DNA of 6,307 nt from an uncultured Bacteroidales bacterium (GTDB lineage: Bacteria; Bacteroidota; Bacteroidia; Bacteroidales; UBA932). A program made the translations under genes and the position numbers. Where the stretch lies: assembly GCA_946549475.1 (NCBI GenBank), contig CAMNQO010000103.1, forward strand, positions 1-6,307, in the 5' to 3' direction. Positions within the stretch are counted from its first letter, which is position 1; each line of letters begins with the position of its first letter. Shown piece after piece: positions 1-5,426 of the stretch. Below the pieces are notes generated by a model, which was not told where the DNA came from, did not search any database, and saw only the letters and a program-made list of their open reading frames with translations.

Positions 1-1
1 G

Positions 2-244
2 GCGATGAAACTGAACATCCCGGTCACCGTCAGCCTCAATACCCTGATGGTGGACGGCACCGGTATGTGCGGCGCCTGCCGTGTCAGCGTGGGCGGCAAG
101 ACCCGTTTCGCCTGCGTGGAAGGGCCCGAGTTCGACGGCAGTCTGGTCGATTTCGACGAGGCGATGCGCCGTCAGAGAATGTATCTCAGCGAGGAGAAAG
201 AGGCGAAGGAAAATCACGTCTGCCGTATCGGCAGAGGCAAATAA
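2..244 (+). CDS. NfnA/SudB-type iron-sulfur flavoprotein subunit (ferredoxin-NADP+ reductase small subunit), 3' end only
   Basis: This is the C-terminal end of a protein whose start lies outside the window; the frame is already open at base 2, so the ATG at 5 need not be a start. About 80 residues are visible. They contain the pattern D-G-T-G-M-C-G-A-C-R, with cysteines at 22, 25 and 37 counted from that ATG, followed by FACVEGPEFDG. This matches the [2Fe-2S] end of the dihydroorotate dehydrogenase electron-transfer/NfnA/SudB family. In characterised Nfn enzymes three Cys and one Asp hold this cluster; D17 is the likely Asp here, by inference. The family passes electrons between NAD(P)H-bound FAD and the cluster in the cytoplasm. 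Only 9 bases separate it from the large-subunit gene, so the two are almost certainly one operon and one complex. The annotation 'sulfide dehydrogenase subunit' is an alternative name for the same family. Confidence 0.88.
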   Translation, partial: AMKLNIPVTVSLNTLMVDGTGMCGACRVSVGGKTRFACVEGPEFDGSLVDFDEAMRRQRMYLSEEKEAKENHVCRIGRGK

Positions 245-253
245 CAGACAGTT

Positions 254-1627
254 ATGGCAAACAAGATAGCAAGAACTAAGGCCCGCGAGCAAGAGCCGCT
301 CGTGCGTGCCGCCAATTTTGACGAAGTCTGCTATGGCTTCAATATGGAAGAAGCGCAGTTGGAAGCGTCCCGTTGCCTTCATTGCAAGAATCCCCGCTGT
401 GTCAGCGCCTGTCCGGTGAGCATCCGGATTCCCGATTTTATCGCCAAGGTGCTGGAAGGAGATGTGCAGGGGGCTGCCGGCATCATCGCCCAGGATTCCT
501 CCCTGCCGGCGGTCTGCGGCCGCGTCTGCCCGCAGGAAAATCAGTGCGAGGGCAGTTGCATCCTCGGCGTCAAGGGAGAAAGCGTCGCCATCGGCCAGCT
601 GGAACGTTTTGTGGCGGACCATTCCACCGCAGAGGCGGTCGTGGCCCCTGCCAACGGCATCAAGGTGGCGGTGGTCGGCAGCGGCCCTGCCGGGCTGGCC
701 TGCGCCAGCGACCTGGCCAAATGGGGCTACGACGTGACCATTTTCGAGGCGCTTCACAAACTCGGCGGCGTGCTTCAGTACGGGATTCCCGAGTTCCGTC
801 TGCCCAAGGACAAGGTGCTCGCCCGGGAAATCGACGCCGTACGCGCCCTCGGCGTGAAATTCGAGACCGATGTCGTCATAGGCCGCACCGTCACCATCGA
901 CCAGCTTTTCGACCGCGAAGGTTTCAAGGCCGTATTTGTCGGGACCGGCGCCGGTCTGCCCCGTTTTATGGGCATACCTGGAGAGAATCTCAACGGCGTC
1001 TTTTCCGCCAACGAGTTCCTGACCCGCAACAACCTGATGAAGGCTTTCAGGGAGGATTACCTGACGCCCATCCGCGCCGGCAAGAGCGCCATCGTGGTCG
1101 GTGGCGGCAATGTCGCCATGGATGCGGCCCGTACCGCCCTGCGTCTGGGAGCCGATACGCACATCGTCTATCGCCGGACCGAGAAGGAACTGCCCGCCCG
1201 CCGCGAAGAAGTCCATCACGCCGTCGAGGAAGGCATCGTCTTCAACATGCTGACCAACCCCGTGGAAATCCTCGGGGACGAGAATGGTTGCGTCCGCGCC
1301 GTCAAGTGCGTGAAGATGGAACTGGGCGAGCCCGATGAGAGCGGCCGCCGCAGTCCGCAGGTCATCCCCGGATCCGAGTTCGAGATTCCCGCCGAGACCG
1401 TCATCATGGCCCTCGGCACTTCTCCCAACCCCCTCATCGCGTCCACGACGAAAGGTCTGGAGGTCAACCGCAAAGGCTGTATCGTCGCTTCCGAGCAAGG
1501 CGCGACCTCCCGTCCGGGCGTATTTGCCGGCGGTGACACCGTCTCCGGTGCGGCGACCGTCATCCTCGCCATGGGAGCCGGCCGCAAAGCCGCCAAAGCC
1601 ATCGACGAATACATCAAGGCGCTGTAA
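254..1627 (+). CDS. gltA: NADPH-dependent glutamate synthase family / NfnB (SudA)-type flavoprotein large subunit
   Basis: A complete 457-residue cytoplasmic flavoprotein. The N-terminal ferredoxin-like part (about 1-125) has two cysteine sets, C41-x2-C44-x4-C49-x3-C53 and C88-x3-C92-x5-C98-x3-C102, suited to two [4Fe-4S] clusters. An FAD-binding Rossmann motif VVGSGPAGL follows at 140-148. A second nucleotide-binding motif VVGGGNVAMD lies at 281-290, with the YRR of the NADPH pocket at 306-308. The C-terminal FAD motif GVFAGGD is at 422-428. This order and length fit the homotetrameric GltA/NfnB family (glutamate synthase small-subunit-like). The preceding gene is an NfnA-like subunit and no glutamate synthase large subunit is visible. 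I therefore infer an Nfn-type complex linking NADH, NADPH and ferredoxin, which would suit an anaerobe. GltA, SudA and NfnB cannot be told apart by sequence alone here. The ATG at 254 has no clear Shine-Dalgarno sequence, as is usual in Bacteroidota. Confidence 0.93.
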   Translation: MANKIARTKAREQEPLVRAANFDEVCYGFNMEEAQLEASRCLHCKNPRCVSACPVSIRIPDFIAKVLEGDVQGAAGIIAQDSSLPAVCGRVCPQENQCEGSCILGVKGESVAIGQLERFVADHSTAEAVVAPANGIKVAVVGSGPAGLACASDLAKWGYDVTIFEALHKLGGVLQYGIPEFRLPKDKVLAREIDAVRALGVKFETDVVIGRTVTIDQLFDREGFKAVFVGTGAGLPRFMGIPGENLNGVFSANEFLTRNNLMKAFREDYLTPIRAGKSAIVVGGGNVAMDAARTALRLGADTHIVYRRTEKELPARREEVHHAVEEGIVFNMLTNPVEILGDENGCVRAVKCVKMELGEPDESGRRSPQVIPGSEFEIPAETVIMALGTSPNPLIASTTKGLEVNRKGCIVASEQGATSRPGVFAGGDTVSGAATVILAMGAGRKAAKAIDEYIKAL

Positions 1628-1647
1628 GGAGGCTTTTCCTGCGTGCC

Positions 1648-1713
1648 GTTTCTGCCACGGCGTTTCTGCTACGGTGGTTGGTTTCTGTCACGGTGTTTCG
1701 TGTAATATGTTGT
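1648..1713. repeat. Degenerate direct repeat in the 3' untranslated region of the NfnB-like gene
   Basis: A 14-base unit, GTTTCTGCCACGGC, occurs at 1648-1661, again as GTTTCTGCTACGGT at 1662-1675 and GTTTCTGTCACGGT at 1681-1694. A fourth copy is only begun (GTTTC) at 1695. The start spacing of 14, 19 and 14 bases suggests that a 33-base block was duplicated once (1648-1680 and 1681-1713) and then drifted. The first copy can also form a short hairpin with the bases before it (GCCGT at 1645-1649 with ACGGC at 1657-1661). It lies between the stop codon and the terminator, so it would be transcribed but not translated. No function is known to me; a chance remnant of slippage is likely. Confidence 0.6.
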
Positions 1714-1730
1714 CCGTTAGGTGATTATGC

Positions 1731-1764
1731 AAAAGGACCTACTCGATATCGAGTAGGTCCTTTT
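1731..1764. terminator. Bidirectional rho-independent terminator (perfect 34-bp palindrome)
   Basis: The left arm AAAAGGACCTACTCGAT (1731-1747) and right arm ATCGAGTAGGTCCTTTT (1748-1764) are exact reverse complements with no spacer. Allowing a minimal loop of about 4 bases, the stem is around 15 bp. The arms start with A-runs and end with T-runs, so the hairpin carries a T-tract when read from either strand. It lies 103 bases after the plus-strand NfnB-like gene and 63 bases after the end of the minus-strand barrel gene, exactly where two convergent transcripts need to stop. A protein-binding palindrome is possible but less likely at this place. Confidence 0.88.
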
Positions 1765-1827
1765 CTGTAATTTGTTGACAAATAAGTTGATAGGTGCCAG
1801 CCCCAAGCGGCTTGCCTTTCCTATGCT

Positions 1828-2328
1828 TTAGAACGCGTAGCGGATGCCGAGGCAGGGGACAAAGCCGAAATAATTTCCATAGAAACCGGCACTGGTGGTC
1901 GTGCTTCCGTCTTCGTTCCTAGCGCTGGAAATGCCGACGCCGATGCTCGGGCGGAGGTCCAGAGAGAGTTCAAGGGGAAACTCAAACTTATAACTCAGAC
2001 CGACCTGGCCGGCAATACCGATGGTGGAGGAGACAGATCCGCCACCAAAGCCCAAACCGATCTGGGCGCCGGGGCCGGCGTAGAAAGTCCAGGTACCCGG
2101 GGTCCACTGCGGCTGGGCGATGACGAAGTTATAAATACCGGTGAGACCGATACCGATGCCGCCCCAACCGGGCAGACCGAGGTCAAGTTCGAGGAAGTTG
2201 TTGCCGAGGTTGTGCTGGTAGCTGACTTCAGCACCCCAACCCAGACGGGCACCGATGGCACGGGGTTGGGCGACGGCGGCGATGGCCGTAGAAAGGGCAA
2301 TCACTGCGATGAGGATGAACTTTTTCAT
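1828..2328 (-). CDS. Small outer-membrane beta-barrel protein with signal peptide
   Basis: A 166-residue secreted protein of unassigned function. It begins with MKKFILIAVIAL and has a hydrophobic core followed by A-V-A before Q21, a good signal peptidase I site, so the mature protein starts near residue 21. The rest is glycine-rich with alternating hydrophobic and polar residues. About seven or eight strand-like stretches are visible, roughly at 23-41, 44-54, 56-70, 80-94, 101-116, 119-132 and 147-166. It ends in the aromatic residues R-Y-A-F, a typical beta-barrel assembly signal. This suggests a small barrel of the OmpA/OmpW/PorT size class in the outer membrane. The frame is open to an ATG at 2376, but that codon lies upstream of the predicted transcription start, so the ATG at 2328 is chosen. 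The gene appears to stand alone, with its own promoter and a shared terminator. Confidence 0.83.
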   Translation of the reverse strand: MKKFILIAVIALSTAIAAVAQPRAIGARLGWGAEVSYQHNLGNNFLELDLGLPGWGGIGIGLTGIYNFVIAQPQWTPGTWTFYAGPGAQIGLGFGGGSVSSTIGIAGQVGLSYKFEFPLELSLDLRPSIGVGISSARNEDGSTTTSAGFYGNYFGFVPCLGIRYAF

Positions 2329-2363
2329 AAAATAAAGAATTAGATAATAATTTGTTTCGGCTG

Positions 2364-2397
2364 CAAAGTTAAACATTTTTTCCTTTTTTGGTACAAA
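2364..2397 (-). promoter_or_regulatory. Bacteroides-type promoter of the beta-barrel gene
   Basis: Read on the minus strand, the -7 box is TAACTTTG (plus coordinates 2364-2371), an exact match to TAnnTTTG. The -33 box is TTTG (2394-2397). The spacer is 22 bases, which I judge acceptable for this class. Transcription should start near 2357-2360, about 30 bases before the ATG at 2328. This rules out the longer reading frame that begins at 2376. Confidence 0.72.
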
Positions 2398-2410
2398 CTG
2401 ATTATTTTTG
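2378..2410 (+). promoter_or_regulatory. Bacteroides-type promoter of the radical SAM gene
   Basis: The -7 box TATTTTTG at 2403-2410 matches TAnnTTTG exactly. No TTTG sits at the ideal distance: TTTG at 2387-2390 is too close (12-base spacer). The T-run at 2378-2381 lies 21 bases upstream and may serve as a weak -33 element. The expected transcript start is near 2414-2417, only about 20 bases before the ATG at 2436. The region overlaps the divergent promoter of the barrel gene. Confidence 0.55.
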
Positions 2411-2435
2411 TGCGTTAATCATTTCGATAAGGCCT

Positions 2436-3188
2436 ATGATGCGCGAAGAAACTGTTTTCGGTCCGATTCGTTCCCGTCGCCTGGGAGCGTCTCTGGGTAT
2501 CAATCTGCTGCCCCGCAAGGGGAAACTCTGCAACTTTGACTGCATCTACTGCGAGTGCGGGTGGAACAAAGACGGGACGCAGGACAAGGTCTTGCCGACG
2601 GCCCTGGAGGTGCGCCGGGCCCTGGAAGACAAACTGGCGGAACTGATGCTGGAGGGAAGACACATTGATTCCATCACCTTCAGCGGAGACGGCGAACCGA
2701 CCCTTCATCCGGAGTTTCCGCAAATCGTGGAAGATGTCATCCTGTTGCGCGACGGTTTCTTCCCAGACGCCAAAGTGTCCGTACTGACCAATGCCACCCG
2801 TCTGGATGACGAAAAAGTGGTCGCCGCATTGAAGAAGGTGGACAATCCCATTTTGAAGTTGGATGCGGCCTCTTCCGAAGATGTCGCCCACATCAACCGG
2901 CCGGCTTTCCCTTGTGATGCCGGGACAGTGATTGAAAATATGCGTAAGTTTGACGGGAATTTCATCCTTCAGACGATGTTCCTCAAGGGCCCCGGCTTTG
3001 ATTCGGCCGCGCCGCAGCGCGTGTCCGCCTGGATGGATGTCGTCCGCCGGCTCCGCCCCCGCGCCGTCCAGTGTTACAGCCTGGACCGGCCTGCACCCGC
3101 CTCCGCTTTGGAGAAAATCCCCGTGGAACAGTTGAAACAACTCGTCCGGCCGCTCGTGGAAGAGGGATTCCAAGTAGATTGCTATTGA
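2436..3188 (+). CDS. Radical SAM protein, COG0731 (TYW1/wyosine-synthase-like) group
   Basis: A 250-residue cytoplasmic radical SAM enzyme. The cluster motif C32-x3-C36-x2-C39 (CNFDCIYC) would hold the [4Fe-4S] cluster that cleaves S-adenosylmethionine. The SGDGEPTLHP stretch at 83-92 is the counterpart of the SAM-binding GGE motif. VLTNAT at 116-121 and KLDAAS at 141-146 are further barrel strands of the family. The N-terminal FGPIRSRRLGASLGINLLP is characteristic of a COG0731 subgroup related to tRNA 4-demethylwyosine synthase, but the bacterial members have no agreed substrate that I know of. No obvious second cluster or accessory domain is present. The frame extends back to a TTG at 2388, which lies before the predicted promoter -7 box. 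ATG 2436 is therefore used, and the next codon (2439) is also ATG and equally possible. The genes for an acidic-tailed protein and MiaA follow, behind a separate promoter. Confidence 0.85.
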   Translation: MMREETVFGPIRSRRLGASLGINLLPRKGKLCNFDCIYCECGWNKDGTQDKVLPTALEVRRALEDKLAELMLEGRHIDSITFSGDGEPTLHPEFPQIVEDVILLRDGFFPDAKVSVLTNATRLDDEKVVAALKKVDNPILKLDAASSEDVAHINRPAFPCDAGTVIENMRKFDGNFILQTMFLKGPGFDSAAPQRVSAWMDVVRRLRPRAVQCYSLDRPAPASALEKIPVEQLKQLVRPLVEEGFQVDCY

Positions 3189-3192
3189 TTTA

Positions 3193-3224
3193 TTTCTTTT
3201 CCCGAGAAATTTCTTGTACATTTG
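3193..3224 (+). promoter_or_regulatory. Bacteroides-type promoter of the acidic-protein/miaA operon
   Basis: The -7 box TACATTTG at 3217-3224 matches TAnnTTTG. A near-match to the -33 box, TTTC at 3193-3196, lies 20 bases upstream. Transcription should begin around 3228-3231, about 20 bases before the ATG at 3252. A 10-bp palindrome, AGAAATTTCT (3205-3214), sits in the spacer and could be an operator or chance. The promoter starts only 5 bases after the radical SAM stop codon, and no terminator hairpin lies between, so read-through from that gene is also likely. Confidence 0.62.
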
Positions 3225-3251
3225 TGCCCCCAAAGACGAATCCTGCGGATT

Positions 3252-3803
3252 ATGAAATTATTGAAGTATAAAGTCTCACTTCCCGGCATCAAAGGCTTTG
3301 CCCGGTATTATTTGCTCAAGCCCGACACGAGTTTGTACGCTTTCCATAAACTGATGCGGTCCGAGATGGATTTCCCGCAGGACCAGATCGTCGTATTCAA
3401 GGCCGTGGATGAGGCGGGAGAGGCGCTGGCCCGTTTCAGCGTCAGGGACTTGGGAAAAGGGACCATCGACAGCGTCCGGGCCGGTGTCTGCCACAAGGAA
3501 GGATGGGACCATTTCGTCTATTTTTATGATACGACCAACCGCAAGAGTGTCCTGATCGATTTTGTCGAGGAACAGACCGGTGACGACGGGCTTCACTATC
3601 CGGTACAGGTGGAAAGCGAGGCCAAGGGTCCGAATCCCATCGAATTTGAACGGGGCTATGTGGCGCTGGAGGACATGCCCGACGACAAGCGTCGCCGTCT
3701 GCTCAAAGGCAGTGATGAAGACGAAGATGACTTGGATGAAGAAGACCTCGACGAGGAAGAAGAGGGCATAGAAGAGGAGTTCGGCGAGGACGAAGACGAA
3801 TAA
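3252..3803 (+). CDS. Acidic-tailed protein resembling the plasmid pRiA4b ORF-3 / IS1096 TnpR-passenger family
   Basis: A 183-residue soluble protein of unknown function. Its N-terminal region (about 1-105), with YKVSLPGIKGFAR at 6-18, TSLYAFHKLM at 26-35 and FVYFYDTTNRKSV at 88-100, resembles the compact fold of the pRiA4b ORF-3-like family. That assignment rests on motif resemblance only. A conserved-looking GPNPIEFERGYVALEDMP follows at 126-143. The tail from 155 to 183 is extremely acidic: 23 of 29 residues are Asp or Glu. Such tails can mimic nucleic acid or bind basic partners, but this is inference. The frame is open from a TTG at 3222, which lies inside the promoter -7 box, so ATG 3252 is preferred. 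The stop is 7 bases before the miaA start, implying co-transcription and probably coupled translation. No sign of a transposon surrounds it, despite the family name. Confidence 0.72.
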   Translation: MKLLKYKVSLPGIKGFARYYLLKPDTSLYAFHKLMRSEMDFPQDQIVVFKAVDEAGEALARFSVRDLGKGTIDSVRAGVCHKEGWDHFVYFYDTTNRKSVLIDFVEEQTGDDGLHYPVQVESEAKGPNPIEFERGYVALEDMPDDKRRRLLKGSDEDEDDLDEEDLDEEEEGIEEEFGEDEDE

Positions 3804-3810
3804 GTCCGGG

Positions 3811-4677
3811 GTGGCGAAGCGTAGAAGGCTGCTGATTCTGCTCGGCCCGACGGCCGTGGGCAAGACCGACCAGTCCCTGTCGTATGCCCGCCGCTATGAT
3901 TCTCCCATTATTTCCTGTGATTCCCGGCAACTCTATCGGGAAATGAGCATCGGAACGGCTGTCCCGCCGGAGGCATTGCGAGCGGAGATTCCCCATTATT
4001 TTATCCGGGACCACAGCATTTTCGAGCCCTATACCGCCGGTAAATACGAAGTGGAAGCCCTTGCCTTGTTGGAGCGGCTTTTCAACGAAGGACACGAGAC
4101 CTTGGTGATGGCCGGAGGGTCGGGTTTCTATATCGATGCGTTGTGCAAGGGCTTGGACGATTTCCCGTCGGCCGACCCGGAACTTCGCGCCATGCTGATG
4201 CGCCGGCTCGGGGAAGAGGGGGTGGAGTCTTTGCGGATGGAACTCAAGTCGCTGGATCCCGTATCGTATGCGGCGCTGGACATCGCCAACGGGCAGCGGG
4301 TGGTCCGCGCCCTGGAAGTCTGTCTGATGACGGGGCGTCCTTTCTCTTCTTTCAAGACAGGCTCGCACAAAGCCCGGCCTTTTGAAATAGAGAAAATCGG
4401 CTTTACGCGCCCCCGGGCGGAACTGTATGCCCGGATTGATGCCCGGGTGCTGAAAATGGTGGAGGACGGGCTGATGGAGGAAGTGCGCCGGCTCTATCCG
4501 CATCGGGCGTTGCCCGCATTGCAGACGGTCGGTTACAAGGAACTGTTCCCGGTGCTGGAAGGGGAATACGGGCTCGAACGCGGCGTTGAACTGGTGCAGC
4601 GCAATACCCGCCACTATGCCAAACGCCAACTCAGTTGGTGGGCCCGGGACAAGGATATCCGCTGGGAGATGCTGTAG
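3811..4677 (+). CDS. miaA: tRNA dimethylallyltransferase MiaA
   Basis: A 288-residue enzyme that transfers the dimethylallyl group from DMAPP to N6 of A37 in tRNAs reading codons that start with U, the first step to ms2i6A. Visible motifs are the P-loop GPTAVGKT at 12-19, the catalytic DSRQLY at 37-42 (Asp37 as the presumed base), GGSGFYIDAL at 102-111, GQRVVRALEV at 161-170, QTVGYKEL at 238-245 and RNTRHYAKRQLSWW at 264-277. All are in the normal order, and the length is slightly below the usual 300-odd residues. The start is a GTG at 3811, with a G-rich stretch (CCGGG) just before it; no better ATG lies ahead of the P-loop. It is the second gene of an operon with the acidic-tailed protein, 7 bases downstream. 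It ends 38 bases from the convergent recO gene, with no clear terminator between. Confidence 0.96.
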   Translation: MAKRRRLLILLGPTAVGKTDQSLSYARRYDSPIISCDSRQLYREMSIGTAVPPEALRAEIPHYFIRDHSIFEPYTAGKYEVEALALLERLFNEGHETLVMAGGSGFYIDALCKGLDDFPSADPELRAMLMRRLGEEGVESLRMELKSLDPVSYAALDIANGQRVVRALEVCLMTGRPFSSFKTGSHKARPFEIEKIGFTRPRAELYARIDARVLKMVEDGLMEEVRRLYPHRALPALQTVGYKELFPVLEGEYGLERGVELVQRNTRHYAKRQLSWWARDKDIRWEML

Positions 4678-4715
4678 GGCGGCTGTGACTTGGCCCCGGT
4701 CGCCGGAGAGCGTAT

Positions 4716-5414
4716 TTAAAAGAGGGCGGCGAGGACATCGAGGGACTGGATGTGCAGAGGGGTGTCCAGGTGGTATTCCAGGTATTTCAAATAGGTGCGT
4801 ATGAGTCGGTCGCGCCGTCGTCCGGTAAGCGGGACCAGAAGCGTCTCTTCAAAACTCTTTCCTTCCAGTTTTTCCAAATCCGGCAGGGTGGTGTCTTCGC
4901 TGAAGATGAGCAAATCCTGCTGTGAGGTCCGATAGCCTGCTTTTTCGCAAAGTTCCTTGAGCAGGGCGATATGGAAATTGGTGTAGCCGACGCCGGATTT
5001 CGCCGCGTCTGAAAGCCCCGGGCTGGCGGAGGCGCTTCCCAGGGAGTCCAGCAGGAGGATGCGGCCGCGCAGCCAGGCGTAAAAGTCTTCATCCACCTCG
5101 CCTTCCTGCAGGGTCTTGAGCAGGACTTCACTGAGGAACAGGGCGATGCAGTTTTTCCCGGGAGATTCCCGCAAGGAGGTCAGCGGCTCCTTTTGGGAAA
5201 AGTGGGACGCGACAGCGAGGCTGGATTTTCCGTTTTGGGTGATGTCCGCTTCGATGATGTTGAATTGCAAAAACCACGCGGGTGACACTTTCTTCCCGAC
5301 CCCGCGCACGAGGAAACTCTTTTTCCCCAGTTCGCGGCATAGGGTGTGGACGACGAAGGCGTTCTCACCATATCGGGTAGCGTGCAGTATGATCAATTCG
5401 CAGGGGCGCGTCAT
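4716..5414 (-). CDS. recO: DNA repair protein RecO
   Basis: A 232-residue protein of the RecFOR pathway, which helps load RecA onto SSB-coated single-stranded DNA at gaps and anneals strands. The N-terminal 1-78 (ELIILHATRYGENAF and following) fits the RecO OB-fold. From about 80 on it is helical, with ALFLSEVLLKTL at 91-102, NFHIALLKELCEKAGY at 146-161 and a C-terminal SLDVLAALF like that of Bacteroidales RecO proteins. The four cysteines (5, 26, 89, 156) do not form a CxxC zinc finger, unlike many RecO proteins outside this phylum. An insert rich in Ser, Ala and Gly at about 126-143 looks like a flexible loop. Overall identity to well-studied RecO is low, so the call rests on pattern and on remembered family members. 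It starts 12 bases after the rdgB stop and is probably in the same operon. Confidence 0.85.
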   Translation of the reverse strand: MTRPCELIILHATRYGENAFVVHTLCRELGKKSFLVRGVGKKVSPAWFLQFNIIEADITQNGKSSLAVASHFSQKEPLTSLRESPGKNCIALFLSEVLLKTLQEGEVDEDFYAWLRGRILLLDSLGSASASPGLSDAAKSGVGYTNFHIALLKELCEKAGYRTSQQDLLIFSEDTTLPDLEKLEGKSFEETLLVPLTGRRRDRLIRTYLKYLEYHLDTPLHIQSLDVLAALF

Positions 5415-5426
5415 TGTGCCGGGGAT

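Noticed and set aside
373..1338. 321-residue open frame inside the NfnB-like gene, same strand
   Set aside because: It is an Arg/Pro/Gly-rich shadow in another frame of a gene whose cluster and nucleotide-binding motifs are intact.
1775..1780. TTGACA, like a sigma-70 -35 box
   Set aside because: Bacteroidota do not use this consensus, no fitting -10/-7 box follows, and the site lies between two convergent gene ends.
2415..3233. 272-residue open frame on the minus strand, opposite the radical SAM gene
   Set aside because: It is the antisense of a gene with clear radical SAM motifs. It has no recognisable domain, and its composition is what GC-rich antisense frames give.
3252..3803. Transposon passenger gene, as the family name IS1096 TnpR-like might suggest
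   Set aside because: No transposase, terminal inverted repeat or target duplication was seen around it, and it sits in an operon with miaA. The name reflects where the family was first found.
3703..4629. 308-residue open frame on the minus strand, opposite miaA
   Set aside because: It lies antisense to an intact MiaA with all its motifs. Its His/Arg/Pro-rich composition has no family signature.
4696..4706. Small inverted repeat as a terminator for miaA or recO
   Set aside because: It has only a 4-bp stem and no T-tract on either strand.
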